From: Gammaproteobacteria bacterium
GTDB taxonomy: Bacteria > Pseudomonadota > Gammaproteobacteria > Xanthomonadales > Xanthomonadaceae
Reading direction: 5' to 3'
Assembly: GCA_026398715.1 (NCBI GenBank)
Contig: JAPLSI010000220.1
Coordinates: 1-30,495 of the forward strand
DNA: 30,495 nt
The notes under the pieces were generated by a model. The model saw only the letters and a list, made by a program, of their open reading frames with translations. It ran no database searches and had not been told where the DNA came from. Positions 1 through 8,418 of the stretch are shown here, piece after piece; the stretch's first letter is position 1, and each line of letters starts with the position of its first letter. The position numbers were made by a program, and so were the translations under genes.

Positions 1-365
1 ATCACGTAGCGCAGGTCGGCGCCGCGGCGCGGGCCTTGCTGGCGACCACCGCCAAAGATGTCGCCGAAAATGTCGCCGAAAATATCGTTGACGTTGCCGA
101 AGCCGGGGCCACCACCACCGCCACCGCCCATGCCGTGCTCAAACGCGGCATGGCCGTGCTGGTCGTAGGCGCGGCGCTTGGAGGCGTCATTGAGCACTTC
201 ATAGGCTTCCTTGGCTTCCTTGAAGGCAGCCTCGGAATCCTTGTCGCCGGCCGTATTGCGGTCGGGATGATGCTTCATCGCCAGGCGACGATAAGCCTTC
301 TTCAGTTCGTCTTCGGTCGCGGTGCGCGATACGCCCAGGACTTCGTAGTAGTCACGCTTGCTCAT
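1..365 (-). CDS. dnaJ: Chaperone protein DnaJ, N-terminal part (cut by window edge)
   Basis: This is the Hsp40 co-chaperone that delivers substrates to DnaK and stimulates its ATPase in the cytoplasm. About 121 codons are visible. The J domain begins [12 protein letters not shown] and contains the diagnostic HPD tripeptide (KHHPDR). It is followed by a Gly/Phe-rich linker with a run of eight glycines and the repeated motif [15 protein letters not shown]. The zinc-finger and C-terminal domains lie beyond the window. The start is ATG at 365 with a G-rich site (GGGGTCGG) just upstream. It is the last visible gene of hrcA-grpE-dnaK-dnaJ and is separated from dnaK by 110 nt that hold a strong hairpin. 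Confidence 0.97.
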   Translation of the reverse strand, partial: MSKRDYYEVLGVSRTATEDELKKAYRRLAMKHHPDRNTAGDKDSEAAFKEAKEAYEVLNDASKRRAYDQHGHAAFEHGMGGGGGGGPGFGNVNDIFGDIFGDIFGGGRQQGPRRGADLRYV

Positions 366-445
366 TCCGACCCCAATTCAAAGCACTTGCCCAAACAGCA
401 AACCGCCCGCGCAGACCGGAAAGCCGGTTCAACGCGGGCAGTCAT

Positions 446-469
446 TCCCCCGACCCGAAGGCCGGGGGA
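446..469 (-). other. Stable intergenic hairpin between dnaK and dnaJ (UUCG tetraloop)
   Basis: Read on the minus strand, a 10-bp stem (one G-U pair) closes a C(UUCG)G tetraloop 6 nt after the dnaK stop codon. No T-run follows, so it is not a typical intrinsic terminator. I infer an mRNA-stability or processing element, or partial attenuation, that could set the dnaK:dnaJ ratio. Confidence 0.6.
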
Positions 470-475
470 TGCAGC

Positions 476-2398
476 TTACTTCTGGTCGCCGTCCTTCACT
501 TCCGTGAATTCGGCATCGACCACGTCTTCGGCCTGGGCCTTCGAGCCACCCTGGCCAGCGTCGTCGCCGCCCGCTTCCGGGCCGGCCGAAGCCGCCGCGT
601 ACAGCGACTGCGCAACCTGCTGCAAGGCGTTGGTCTTGGCTTCGATCTGCGCCTTGTCGTCGCCCTTCATGGCGGTTTCGAGGTCGGACAATGCCGTTTC
701 GATGCCGCCCAGCTGCTCGCCCGGAATCTTGGAACCATGTTCCTTGATCGCGGTGCGGGTGGCGTGGATCAGGCCGTCGGCCGCGTTGCGCGCGGTCACC
801 AGTTCGTGGAACTTCTTGTCTTCCTCGCGATTGGCTTCGGCGTCGCGGACCATCTGCTGGATCTCTTCCTCGCTCAAGCCCGAACCTGCCTTGATCTCGA
901 TCCGCTGTTCCTTGCCGGTCTTCTTGTCCTTGGCCGTTACGTGCAGGATGCCGTTGGCGTCGATGTCGAACGCCACTTCCACCTGCGGCATGCCGCGCGG
1001 CGCGGAATCGATGCCAGTCAGGTCGAACTTGGCCAGCGACTTGTTGTAGCGGGCCTGCTCGCGCTCGCCCTGCAACACATGCACGGTAACCGCGCTCTGG
1101 TTGTCTTCGGCGGTCGAGAAGGTCTGCGAGGCCTTGGTCGGAATCGTCGTGTTCTTTTCGATGATCTTGGTGAACACACCGCCCAGGGTTTCGATGCCCA
1201 GCGACAGCGGGGTCACGTCGAGCAGCAGCACGTCCTTGACGGTGCCGGCGAGCACGCCGCCCTGGATCGCGGCGCCGATGGCGACGGCTTCATCCGGGTT
1301 GACGTCCTGGCGCGGTTCCTTGCCGAAGAATTCGGTAACAGCTGCCTTCACCCGCGGCATGCGGGTCTGGCCACCGACCAGGATCACGTCGCTGATGTCG
1401 GAGTTGCTGACGCCTGCATCCTTCATGGCGGTGCGGCAGGGCTCGATCGTCTTCTTGATCAGCTCCTCGACCAGCGACTCGAGCTTGGCACGGGTCAGCT
1501 TGATGCTGAGGTGCTTCGGGCCCGAGGCATCGGCGGTTACGTACGGCAGGTTGACGTCGGTCTGCTGCGAGCTCGAGAGCTCGATCTTGGCGCGCTCGGC
1601 GGCATCCTTAAGACGCTGCAGGGCCAACGGATCCTTGCGCAGGTCAATGCCCTGCTCTTTCTGGAATTCTTCCACCAGGAAGTCGATGACGCGCTTGTCG
1701 AAATCTTCGCCGCCCAGGAAGGTGTCGCCATTGGTGGCGAGCACTTCGAACTGGCTTTCGCCGTCGATGGTCGCGATCTCGATGATGGACACGTCGAAGG
1801 TGCCGCCGCCGAGGTCATACACGGCAATCTTGCGGTCGCCGCCCTTCTTGTCCATGCCATAGGCCAGCGCGGCCGCGGTCGGCTCGTTGATGATGCGCTT
1901 GACGTCAAGACCGGCGATGCGGCCCGCGTCCTTGGTCGCCTGGCGCTGGCTGTCGTTGAAGTAGGCCGGCACGGTGATGACCGCCTCGGTAACCGTCTCG
2001 CCCAGGTAGGCTTCGGCGGTCTTCTTCATCTTCTCGAGCACGCGCGCGGAAATTTCCTGCGGCGCCATCTTGCGGCTGTCGCTGGTCTGCACCCAGGCGT
2101 CGCCATTGTCGTGCGCGGTGATGCCGTACGGGACCAGGTCGAGGTCCTTCTTGACTTCCGCGTCGGTGAACTTGCGGCCGATGAGGCGCTTCACGGCGTA
2201 GAAGGTGTTCTTCGGATTGGTCACGCCCTGGCGCTTGGCCGACGCGCCCACGATCACTTCGCCGTCCTTGGTGAAGGCGACGATGGACGGCGTGGTGCGA
2301 TCGCCCTCGGAGTTTTCGATGACCTTGGCGTTGCCGCCTTCCATCACTGCCACGCAGCTGTTGGTGGTACCCAGGTCGATGCCGATGATCTTGCCCAT
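476..2398 (-). CDS. dnaK: Chaperone protein DnaK (Hsp70)
   Basis: This is the ATP-dependent cytosolic Hsp70 chaperone, 640 aa, the usual length for the family. The nucleotide-binding domain starts [11 protein letters not shown] and contains the phosphate loop [12 protein letters not shown], the hinge motif [12 protein letters not shown] and the adenosine motif VGGQTRMP. The interdomain linker region ([14 protein letters not shown]) leads into the substrate-binding domain, then the helical lid, and an acidic C-terminus ending EVKDGDQK. The start is ATG at 2398 with AAGGAAA about 7 nt upstream. It lies in the same direction as grpE (111 nt upstream) and dnaJ. A second sigma-32-like site lies in the grpE-dnaK gap. 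A very long open frame antisense to it is a codon-bias shadow. Confidence 0.99.
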   Translation of the reverse strand: MGKIIGIDLGTTNSCVAVMEGGNAKVIENSEGDRTTPSIVAFTKDGEVIVGASAKRQGVTNPKNTFYAVKRLIGRKFTDAEVKKDLDLVPYGITAHDNGDAWVQTSDSRKMAPQEISARVLEKMKKTAEAYLGETVTEAVITVPAYFNDSQRQATKDAGRIAGLDVKRIINEPTAAALAYGMDKKGGDRKIAVYDLGGGTFDVSIIEIATIDGESQFEVLATNGDTFLGGEDFDKRVIDFLVEEFQKEQGIDLRKDPLALQRLKDAAERAKIELSSSQQTDVNLPYVTADASGPKHLSIKLTRAKLESLVEELIKKTIEPCRTAMKDAGVSNSDISDVILVGGQTRMPRVKAAVTEFFGKEPRQDVNPDEAVAIGAAIQGGVLAGTVKDVLLLDVTPLSLGIETLGGVFTKIIEKNTTIPTKASQTFSTAEDNQSAVTVHVLQGEREQARYNKSLAKFDLTGIDSAPRGMPQVEVAFDIDANGILHVTAKDKKTGKEQRIEIKAGSGLSEEEIQQMVRDAEANREEDKKFHELVTARNAADGLIHATRTAIKEHGSKIPGEQLGGIETALSDLETAMKGDDKAQIEAKTNALQQVAQSLYAAASAGPEAGGDDAGQGGSKAQAEDVVDAEFTEVKDGDQK

Positions 2399-2460
2399 GT
2401 GTCGTTTCCTTTTTTGCTGGCGGCCGGTGGTGCCGGTCCGCGAATAAATGCCTGTGCCTT

Positions 2461-2488
2461 ATCTGGAGGTCTTCACGCGCTTTTCAAG
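2461..2488 (-). promoter_or_regulatory. Candidate sigma-32-like promoter ahead of dnaK
   Basis: On the minus strand CTTGAA (2483-2488) is followed after 13 nt by CCTCCAGAT (2461-2469). This resembles the heat-shock consensus CTTGAA / CCCCATnT with two deviations in the -10. It lies 63 nt before the dnaK start and could give dnaK extra heat-induced transcription. This is an inference from motif match only. Confidence 0.4.
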
Positions 2489-2509
2489 ATCCGGATCGCG
2501 CAAATTGTT

Positions 2510-3037
2510 TCAATCGTCGTGTCGGGCCACGACCACGAGGGCCGGACGCAGCAGCCGGTCGTTCAACAGGTAGCCCTTCTGGAATACCTGCAGCACGGTG
2601 CCGGGTTCGGCGCCGGCGGCATCGGCCTGGCTGATGGCCTGGTGCAGGTCGGGGTTGAAGACTTCGCCGATCGGGTTGACCACGGCCAGGCCGTTGTCGC
2701 CGGCGACTTTCAGCAATTGCTTCAGGGTCAGTTCGAGGCCGGCGCGCAGGGCGCTGGCACCGTCGCCGGTGGTCGCCAGTCCGGCATCGAGGCTGTCGAG
2801 CACGGGCAGCAGTTCGGACAGCAGGCGTTCATTGGCGAACTTGCGCGCCATGTCCACATCGCGGGCCAGCCGCTTGCGCTGGTTGTCCAACTCGGCGCGC
2901 TCACGCAGGGTCTCGTCCTTCAACGCGACCACGGTGGCACGCAGCTGGTCCACTTCGCCCAGCAGGGCTTCGACTTCGTTGGCGGGGGCCGACGCGGCCC
3001 ACTCGTCCGTTCCGGACGCCGGAATTTCATGCTGCAT
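2510..3037 (-). CDS. grpE: Nucleotide exchange factor GrpE
   Basis: GrpE releases ADP from DnaK and completes the DnaK-DnaJ cycle. The product is 175 aa, within the family range. An acidic N-terminus is followed by a long coiled-coil ([28 protein letters not shown]...), the conserved [18 protein letters not shown] segment, and a beta domain with the signature [14 protein letters not shown] and the C-terminal [17 protein letters not shown]. The start is ATG at 3037 with AAAGGGAA upstream. It lies 42 nt after hrcA, and a sigma-32 promoter overlaps the hrcA stop codon. Confidence 0.98.
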   Translation of the reverse strand: MQHEIPASGTDEWAASAPANEVEALLGEVDQLRATVVALKDETLRERAELDNQRKRLARDVDMARKFANERLLSELLPVLDSLDAGLATTGDGASALRAGLELTLKQLLKVAGDNGLAVVNPIGEVFNPDLHQAISQADAAGAEPGTVLQVFQKGYLLNDRLLRPALVVVARHDD

Positions 3038-3079
3038 GCTTGGGTTCCCTTTCCGCCCCTGACGCGGGGCCTGCCGCCC

Positions 3080-3107
3080 TTATGGGGCCGGGGCCTCGGG
3101 ATTCAAG
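3080..3107 (-). promoter_or_regulatory. Sigma-32 (heat-shock) promoter for grpE-dnaK-dnaJ
   Basis: On the minus strand the -35 CTTGAA (3102-3107) and -10 CCCCATAA (3080-3087) are separated by 14 nt. This is an almost perfect match to the RpoH consensus. It is embedded in the last codons and the TAA stop of hrcA, and a start site near 3073 would leave a leader of about 36 nt before grpE. Heat induction of the chaperone genes could therefore be uncoupled from hrcA transcription. Confidence 0.7.
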
Positions 3108-4120
3108 GCCTCGCCCAACAAGTTGGCCGTCGTCTGGACGATGGGAATGACCCGGTCGTAGGCCATCCGGGTCGGACCGATAACGCCCAGCACGCCCAGG
3201 GTTTTGCCATGGCTGGCGTAGGGCGCGGTGATCAGGGTGTAGCCGTCCAGCGGCGCCAGGCCGCTTTCCTTGCCGATGAAGACGCGAACGCCCGGCGCCT
3301 GCGTGCAGCGTTCCAGCAGCGCCAGTATCTCGCGCTTGCGCGAGAAGGCCTCGAACAGCTCACGCAGCCGGTCCATGTCCGACATGCCCTGCAGGCCCAT
3401 CAGTCGGGTCTGGCCGCTCAGCACCATGTCCTCGCTGTCGGCGTCCAGCGCCTGCTCGGATATATCGACGGCGGCGGTCAGCACCCGTTCCATTTCCGAG
3501 CGGGTGTCCCTCAGTTCGCGGACCAGGCTGGTCCGGATATCGGACAACGGACGGCCCGCGAAATGGGTATTCAGGTAATTGGCGGTCTGCTCGAGTTCGC
3601 TCGCCGAATAGGACCGGCGGGTGGTGATGATCCGGTTCTGCACCTCGTTGTCGGTGAACACCAGGATGACCAGCAGCCGGTTTCCCTCGATCGGCACGAA
3701 ATCGATCATCCGGAACGCGAATTGCGCCCGCTGAGGCACCGTCACCACGCCGACGAACTGGCTCATGGCCGACAGGAGCTCGGAGGCGTTCGACAGCAGC
3801 GCCTGCGTGCCTGAACCCGGGGCCATCTGGCTGCGCAGCAACGCGATCTCGGGTTCCGGCAGCGGCTGCATCTGCAGGAGGGAATCGACGAAGACCCGAT
3901 AGCCCTGGGCGGTCGGGATCCGGCCGGCTGAGGTATGCGGGGCCGACAGCAGCCCGATTTCCTCGAGGTCGGCCATGATGTTGCGGATGGTCGCAGGGCT
4001 GACGTCCAGTCCGGACTGCCGCGCAAGCGTGCGGCTTCCGACGGGCTCGCCGTCGCGGATGTGCTGCGCGATCAGCGTGCGCAGCAGGCTGCGTGAGCGG
4101 AGGTCGAGGTTGTTGCTCAT
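3080..4120 (-). CDS. hrcA: Heat-inducible transcription repressor HrcA
   Basis: HrcA represses class I heat-shock genes by binding the CIRCE inverted repeat. The product is 346 aa from ATG 4120 (MSNNLDLRSRSLLRTLIAQHI). An in-frame ATG at 4156 would add 12 non-conserved residues, so the shorter start is preferred. The N-terminal winged helix contains GEPVGSRTLA and VSPATIRNIMADLEEIGLL, followed by HTSAGRIPT, all family hallmarks. The GAF-like middle and C-terminal region ends with VGVIGPTRMAYDRVIPIVQTTA. It is the first gene of the operon and divergent from recN. I see no CIRCE element upstream of it or of grpE. Confidence 0.97.
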   Translation of the reverse strand: MSNNLDLRSRSLLRTLIAQHIRDGEPVGSRTLARQSGLDVSPATIRNIMADLEEIGLLSAPHTSAGRIPTAQGYRVFVDSLLQMQPLPEPEIALLRSQMAPGSGTQALLSNASELLSAMSQFVGVVTVPQRAQFAFRMIDFVPIEGNRLLVILVFTDNEVQNRIITTRRSYSASELEQTANYLNTHFAGRPLSDIRTSLVRELRDTRSEMERVLTAAVDISEQALDADSEDMVLSGQTRLMGLQGMSDMDRLRELFEAFSRKREILALLERCTQAPGVRVFIGKESGLAPLDGYTLITAPYASHGKTLGVLGVIGPTRMAYDRVIPIVQTTANLLGEALNPEAPAP

Positions 4121-4246
4121 GGCTACATAGATAAGGCCGTCGGCCCCGCTGCGCAAGCTCGAATCGGTAGTCGTACCATCATTTCCGACAGCATCCGGCG
4201 AAATCGGCTGAACGAATCCGGTCCGGTTTCAGGCAAAATCACACGC

Positions 4247-6013
4247 ATGCTTCGCCACCTCACCCTCCGCGACTTCGCCGTCGTCAGCGCTGCCGAACTC
4301 GCCTTCGAGGGCGGACTGACCGTCGTGTCGGGCGAGACCGGCGCCGGAAAGTCCCTGCTGGTCGGCGCCCTGCTGTCGCTCACCGGCGCGCGCGCCGACA
4401 CGGGCGTGGTCCGGCATGGCGCCGAACGGGCCGAACTGGCCGCTGAATTCCACCTGCACGACTCGCCCCAGGCCGCCGACTGGCTGCGCGGGAATGAACT
4501 CGACGACGGCGAGACCTGCCAATTGCGGCGGGTGATCCGCGCGGACGGCGGTTCCCGCGCCTGGATCAACGGTCGCCCCGCCACCTTGGCCCAACTGGCC
4601 GAGTTGGGATCGATGCTGGTCGAAATCCACGGCCAGCACGAGCACCAGGCACTGCTGGAACGAACTCATCAATTGGCCCTGGTGGATGCCTTCGGCCAGC
4701 ACGACCCGCTGCTGGGCCAGGTTCGCGACCTGGCAAGGACGTGGGCATCGCTGGATCGCGAACTGGCAGAACATGCGCGGGCCGGCACCGTGGACGACCG
4801 CATCGACTATCTGCAACACCAGGCCGCGGAACTCGCGCGCGAATCGCTCGATCCCGCCGGCATCGAATCACTGCTGGCCTCGCATCGCCGCCAGACCCAC
4901 GCCGCCGGCCTGCTCGATGCCTACGATGCCGCACTGGCCAGGCTGTCGGGCGAGGACGGCGTCGGCGTGGCGAGGAACCTGCGCCAGATCAACGCCGAAG
5001 TCGCCCGCCAAATCGAACACGAGCCGCGCCTGGCTGAAGTTGCATCGCTGGTGGATTCCGCCCGCATCCAGTTGGACGAGGCGGCAAGCCTGCTGGAACG
5101 CTGGCGCGACGAACTCGAACTCGACCCGGGCCACCTGCAGGACCTGGAAGCCAGGCTGACCCGCCTGCACGAGCTCTCCCGCAAGCACAAGGCGCCGCTT
5201 CCCGAGTTGGGTGCGGTGCACGATCGCCTGGTGGCCGAACTCGAGGCATTGCGGGGGCTGGGCGCCCGCACCGAGCAACTTGCCAGGGAAAGGAACGACG
5301 TCGCGGCCGCGTGGGAGCGATCAGCCGCGCAGCTCAGCCAGTCACGACAACAGGCTGCGGATCGCCTCTCGGGCGCCGTCAGCGCACTGATGTCCGAACT
5401 CGGCATGGCGGGGGGCGTCTTCAACGTCGAGCTTTCGCCCAATGAAAGCGACAAGCCCCATCCTGCCGGCGCCGAGCGCTGCGAGTTCCTGGTCTCGGCC
5501 AACCCCGGGCAGCCGCCGCGCGCCCTGCGCAAGGTCGCCTCGGGCGGCGAACTCGCGCGCATCAGCCTGGCGATAGAAGTTGCCGCGCTCGGGCTCGACT
5601 CGGTGCCGACCATGGTCTTCGACGAAGTCGACAGTGGCATCGGCGGCGCCGTCGCCGAGGTCGTGGGTCAGAAACTTCGCGCGTTGGGCATGCAGCGGCA
5701 GGTGCTTTGTGTCACCCACCTGCCCCAGGTCGCCGCGCAGGGGCACCACCATTTCCGGGTCAGCAAGGCCGTCAGCGGCAGCCAGACGCACAGCGCGGTC
5801 ATCAGCCTGTCCGAGCCCGACCGGGTCGAGGAACTCGCCCGGATCGGGCCAACGCCAGGCGCATGCTCTCGGGCGCGCGCCCGCGCTGAGTTCCGGTTCA
5901 GCCCGGCTGCTTGGGCTTCGGCCGCACGTACAACACGAGGCTGTGTTCCTCGATCACGTAACCGTGGCGGTCGGCAATCTGCTTCTGCAGCAACTCGATC
6001 TCCGGGCTGGTGA
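4247..6013 (+). CDS. recN: DNA repair ATPase RecN, C-terminus frameshifted
   Basis: RecN is an SMC-like ATPase of recombinational double-strand break repair. Family features seen: Walker A GETGAGKS (residues 29-36), EIHGQHEHQALLE, long coiled-coil arms, the ABC signature SGGELARISLAIEV, and Walker B TMVFDEVDSGIGGAVAE. The family normally ends ARxLGG...T.ANAxxLL. Here the frame reads EELARI (to about 5845) and then shifts into unrelated residues up to a stop at 6013. The expected ending RANARRMLSGARPR is present in another frame and stops at 5889. About ten codons (LGG.. segment) appear missing at the junction. The ancestral end is therefore probably 5889, 8 nt short of the convergent fur. The extended frame runs antisense into fur. 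Confidence 0.9.
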   Translation: MLRHLTLRDFAVVSAAELAFEGGLTVVSGETGAGKSLLVGALLSLTGARADTGVVRHGAERAELAAEFHLHDSPQAADWLRGNELDDGETCQLRRVIRADGGSRAWINGRPATLAQLAELGSMLVEIHGQHEHQALLERTHQLALVDAFGQHDPLLGQVRDLARTWASLDRELAEHARAGTVDDRIDYLQHQAAELARESLDPAGIESLLASHRRQTHAAGLLDAYDAALARLSGEDGVGVARNLRQINAEVARQIEHEPRLAEVASLVDSARIQLDEAASLLERWRDELELDPGHLQDLEARLTRLHELSRKHKAPLPELGAVHDRLVAELEALRGLGARTEQLARERNDVAAAWERSAAQLSQSRQQAADRLSGAVSALMSELGMAGGVFNVELSPNESDKPHPAGAERCEFLVSANPGQPPRALRKVASGGELARISLAIEVAALGLDSVPTMVFDEVDSGIGGAVAEVVGQKLRALGMQRQVLCVTHLPQVAAQGHHHFRVSKAVSGSQTHSAVISLSEPDRVEELARIGPTPGACSRARARAEFRFSPAAWASAARTTRGCVPRSRNRGGRQSASAATRSPGW

Positions 6014-6311
6014 ACTCGATCACCTTGCCCGATTCCAGGTCCACCATGTGGTCGTGATGCTGGCCGTGGTCGAGCTCGTAGACGGCCGTGCCGCCCTCGA
6101 AATTGTGCTTCAGCACCAGCCCCGCGGACTCGAACTGGGTCAACACGCGATAGACAGTGGCCAGGCCGATGTCCTCGCCGCTCGATATCAGCCTGCGGTA
6201 GATGTCCTCGGCGCTGAGGTGCCGCACGCCCGAGGTCTCCAGCAATTCCAGGATACGGGTCCGGGGATGGGTGACCTTCAGGCCTACCTTGCGCAGGTCT
6301 TCCGACTCCAT
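5898..6311 (-). CDS. fur: Ferric uptake regulator Fur
   Basis: Fur is the iron-responsive repressor. The product is 137 aa from ATG 6311 (MESEDLRKVGLKVTHPRTRIL), preceded by GGAGG. An in-frame ATG at 6326 overlaps that ribosome site and is disfavoured. The winged helix contains AEDIYRRL and GLATVYRVLTQFE. The dimerisation domain carries the HHDH metal-binding cluster, followed by VIEF and a downstream His. The CxxC pairs found in E. coli Fur are absent (VDLESGKV in place of the Cys-containing segment), which is normal for Fur of pseudomonads and xanthomonads. It is divergent from bamE and convergent with recN. Confidence 0.97.
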   Translation of the reverse strand: MESEDLRKVGLKVTHPRTRILELLETSGVRHLSAEDIYRRLISSGEDIGLATVYRVLTQFESAGLVLKHNFEGGTAVYELDHGQHHDHMVDLESGKVIEFTSPEIELLQKQIADRHGYVIEEHSLVLYVRPKPKQPG

Positions 6312-6351
6312 GTGCCACCCCTCCATTGAACCCGCTGGTGAACTATTTCGG

Positions 6352-6380
6352 CCGACCCGGGTCGGTGCTTGGTATATTAT
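6352..6380 (+). promoter_or_regulatory. Divergent fur/bamE control region with 14-bp palindrome
   Basis: A perfect palindrome CCGACCCGGGTCGG (6352-6365) lies between the divergent fur and bamE starts. It is followed by a -10-like TATATTAT (6373-6380) on the plus strand for bamE. No convincing -35 is visible; the palindrome occupies that position, so it may be an operator. It does not resemble the AT-rich Fur box. Confidence 0.4.
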
Positions 6381-6412
6381 CGCTCGCCTCCCTTCCTGTG
6401 ACCACGCTCCCG

Positions 6413-6805
6413 ATGCGCAAGGCCCTCGTTCTGCTTCTCGCCGCCGTACTCGTGTCCGGCTGCTCCTTCATCTATCGCCAGCCGGTGTTCCAGGGAAACC
6501 TCCTCGAAAAGAACAACGTCGAGCAGCTCAAGCCCGGGATGACGCAAGCCCAGGTGCTGGCCCTGCTTGGCACGCCACCGCTGGCCGACCCGTTCCACCA
6601 GTCGCGCTGGGACTACGTCGCCACCGAACGCCGCGACCATGGCGACACCCAGGTCAAGAACCTGACGCTCTGGTTCGAAGGCGACACGCTGGCCCGGATG
6701 GAGGGCGAGTATTTTCCTGAACAGGACGGCGCGCTGTTGTTGGAAATGCGCAAGTTCGGCTTCGTAAACCTGCCCAAGGACAAGGACAAGAAGAACGGCC
6801 GCTGA
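6413..6805 (+). CDS. bamE: Outer membrane assembly lipoprotein BamE (SmpA/OmlA)
   Basis: BamE is a lipoprotein subunit of the BAM complex that inserts beta-barrel proteins into the outer membrane. The product is 130 aa from ATG 6413 (MRKALVLLLAAVLVSGC). It has a lipoprotein signal peptide with lipobox VSGC and acylated Cys at residue 17. The SmpA/OmlA fold is recognised from QPVFQGNLLEKNNVEQLKPG, MTQAQVLALLGTPPLADPF and the RWDYV segment. An in-frame upstream ATG at 6326 would bury the signal peptide and is rejected. The fur-bamE divergent pair is conserved in this group of bacteria. Confidence 0.96.
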   Translation: MRKALVLLLAAVLVSGCSFIYRQPVFQGNLLEKNNVEQLKPGMTQAQVLALLGTPPLADPFHQSRWDYVATERRDHGDTQVKNLTLWFEGDTLARMEGEYFPEQDGALLLEMRKFGFVNLPKDKDKKNGR

Positions 6806-6813
6806 TTTCGCCC

Positions 6814-6843
6814 CGGGGTCGTTGACCCCGCAGCAGCATTTTT
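6814..6843 (+). terminator. Candidate intrinsic terminator after bamE
   Basis: A 7-bp perfect stem CGGGGTC/GACCCCG with a 3-nt loop (6814-6830) is followed 8 nt later by TTTTT (6839-6843). It lies between bamE and the convergent rnfH. The gap between stem and T-run makes it weaker than a canonical terminator. Confidence 0.5.
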
Positions 6844-7152
6844 CTAGCGCTTTCGGCTCGCCGAGGCGCGGCTGGTCCGCGCATCCCGGGGGCTTACCAG
6901 CAAGGGCCGCAACAGTTCGATCCGGTCGCCATCGTGCAGTCGGGTACGCGGTTCGGCCATCTTTCCAAACACAGCCAGGCACCCCGCATCCACGGTGATT
7001 CCCGCGGCCTCGATGTCGGGCCCCGCCGACGCCAGCGCGTCGGCAACGGTCGCCGGCTGGCCAAGTACCACGCTGATGGACCAGCAGGACGCCGGCAGCG
7101 CATGGACGATCTGCACGTGGATCGGCGGCGCAGCGTCAGCCTCAGTCGTCAT
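6844..7152 (-). CDS. rnfH: RnfH family protein (UPF0125, ubiquitin-like fold)
   Basis: This is a small beta-grasp protein of unclear biochemical role. The product is 102 aa from ATG 7152 ([20 protein letters not shown]). The longer frame from 7179 adds only weak sequence. Family signatures seen: the VQIVHALP strand, ATVADALASAG, VFGKMAEP, and LHDGDRIELLRPLLVSPRDAR. The start overlaps the end of ratA by 11 nt (ATGACGACTGA), indicating translational coupling. The ratA-rnfH pair divergent from smpB is a well known conserved arrangement. Confidence 0.93.
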   Translation of the reverse strand: MTTEADAAPPIHVQIVHALPASCWSISVVLGQPATVADALASAGPDIEAAGITVDAGCLAVFGKMAEPRTRLHDGDRIELLRPLLVSPRDARTSRASASRKR

Positions 7153-7573
7153 TGCGATCGGCCTCGCGGCAGAAGTCATCCACCATCCTGTCGGCCAGTC
7201 CCTGGAAGCCGATTGCCATGGCCGAACCGATCAGGCGGCTTGCCACCTCGAAATCCAGGGTCAGGCTGACCTTGCAGGCGTCTTCGGCCAGCGAGTGGAA
7301 AAACCACTGGCCCTTGAACTCGCTGAAGGGACCTTCCTGCAACTGCAGGTTGATGCGGGTCGGGGGTTCCAGGCTGTTTAGCGTGGTGAAGCCCACCGCG
7401 AAGCCCGCCACCCTGAGGTCCAGGCGCGCCAGCATGTGCGAGTCGGATTGCTCCAGCACGCGGGAACTTTCGCACCACGCAAAGCGCTGCGAATAGCGCG
7501 CAACGTCGTTCACCAGCCCGAACATTCGGGCGGCGGAGTGCCTGACCAGCGCGTGGCGATGAATGCTTGCCAT
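7142..7573 (-). CDS. ratA: RatA/COQ10-like START-domain protein
   Basis: This belongs to the START/SRPBCC family that includes the E. coli RatA toxin-like protein and the ubiquinone-binding COQ10 proteins. The product is 143 aa from ATG 7573 ([31 protein letters not shown]). The longer frame to 7795 is antisense to smpB and is rejected. Family landmarks: the N-terminal strand with residues for membrane-quinone contact, [41 protein letters not shown], and the C-terminal amphipathic helix with FCREA. The role is either a ubiquinone chaperone or a modulator of translation; sequence alone does not decide. It is coupled to rnfH. Confidence 0.92.
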   Translation of the reverse strand: MASIHRHALVRHSAARMFGLVNDVARYSQRFAWCESSRVLEQSDSHMLARLDLRVAGFAVGFTTLNSLEPPTRINLQLQEGPFSEFKGQWFFHSLAEDACKVSLTLDFEVASRLIGSAMAIGFQGLADRMVDDFCREADRNDD

Positions 7574-7598
7574 GTTCCTGTTTGGGCGCCGATTCCCC

Positions 7599-7610
7599 GT
7601 GCGGCCGCAC
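7599..7610. promoter_or_regulatory. 12-bp palindrome between divergent ratA and smpB
   Basis: GTGCGGCCGCAC is a perfect palindrome in the 65-nt gap between the ratA and smpB starts. It could be an operator for either gene. In a GC-rich genome such sites also occur by chance. Confidence 0.25.
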
Positions 7611-7638
7611 ATCGGCGACAATGCCCGCAAGGAAGACC

Positions 7639-8154
7639 ATGTCCAAGAATAAAGAAACCAAGAATACCAAAGGCGGAGGTGCCAAGTCCGCGCAGGGCAA
7701 GACCATTGCGCTGAACAGGAGCGCGCGCCACGAATACCACCTGGAGGACCGCTACGAGGCCGGGCTTTCGCTCCAGGGCTGGGAACTGAAGGCAATCCGT
7801 GCCGGCAGGCTGGGCATCGGCGAGAGCTATGCGCTGGTCAAGAATGGCGAGATCTTCCTGTTTGGTGCGCAGATCACCCCCTTGATCTCCGCGTCGACCC
7901 ACGTCGTGGCCGATGACCGGCGCACGCGCAAGCTGCTGATGCATCGCCACGAGATCGACAAGCTGGTCGGCAAGATCGAACGCGACGGCTACACCCTGAT
8001 CCCGACCGCCATGTACTGGAGCGGCAACAAGGTCAAGCTCGAACTGGCGCTGGCCAAGGGCAAGAAGGACCACGACAAGCGGGCCGTCGAAAAAGACCGG
8101 GACTGGCAGCGCGAAAAGCAGCGCACCATGCGCTCGCACAACCGAAACGCCTGA
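7639..8154 (+). CDS. smpB: SsrA-binding protein SmpB
   Basis: SmpB binds tmRNA and brings it to stalled ribosomes for trans-translation. The product is 171 aa from ATG 7639 ([14 protein letters not shown]), with AAGGAAG just upstream. In-frame ATGs at 7567 and 7621 give non-conserved extensions. Family motifs: [64 protein letters not shown], and a basic C-terminal tail KKDHDKR...REKQR that enters the mRNA channel. Its partner RNA ssrA is encoded 3.5 kb downstream on the same strand, separated by an exported-protein gene pair and lnt. Confidence 0.98.
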   Translation: MSKNKETKNTKGGGAKSAQGKTIALNRSARHEYHLEDRYEAGLSLQGWELKAIRAGRLGIGESYALVKNGEIFLFGAQITPLISASTHVVADDRRTRKLLMHRHEIDKLVGKIERDGYTLIPTAMYWSGNKVKLELALAKGKKDHDKRAVEKDRDWQREKQRTMRSHNRNA

Positions 8155-8418
8155 TTGCCCAGGCTGGGCTTCGATCGATGTCCGCGCCTGCCGGCGTGAC
8201 CTGTCCATGGCGCAGCGCAGCACGACGCCAACGAAGCGCAAGCGGCCTGTTGTCTGCCCGGACAGCCGTCGTTTTGGCCGGCGAATGGCTGAACGGATAC
8301 CGGCAAACGGCCTGAATTGTGAACCAGTTGACCATTCCTTGGCCTGAGTTCAATCTCTTTGTCGTTACAACAGGTGCGGCAAACCCGCCGTCCTTATGTC
8401 ACCACGGGGATCACCACA

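Noticed and set aside
737..3814. A 1025-codon open frame on the plus strand, antisense to dnaK, grpE and part of hrcA
   Set aside because: It mirrors highly conserved genes in a GC-rich genome and crosses their intergenic gaps; its translation shows no domain and it lacks a ribosome site. Third-position GC bias explains it.
4127..4157. Possible sigma-32-like promoter upstream of hrcA (CTTGCG-N15-CCTTATCTAT on the minus strand)
   Set aside because: Both boxes are poor and the implied start site coincides with the hrcA ATG.
8328..8356. Possible sigma-70 promoter for copy A (TTGACC-N17-CAATCT)
   Set aside because: The -35 is good but the -10 matches only two of six consensus positions, so I did not list it as a feature.
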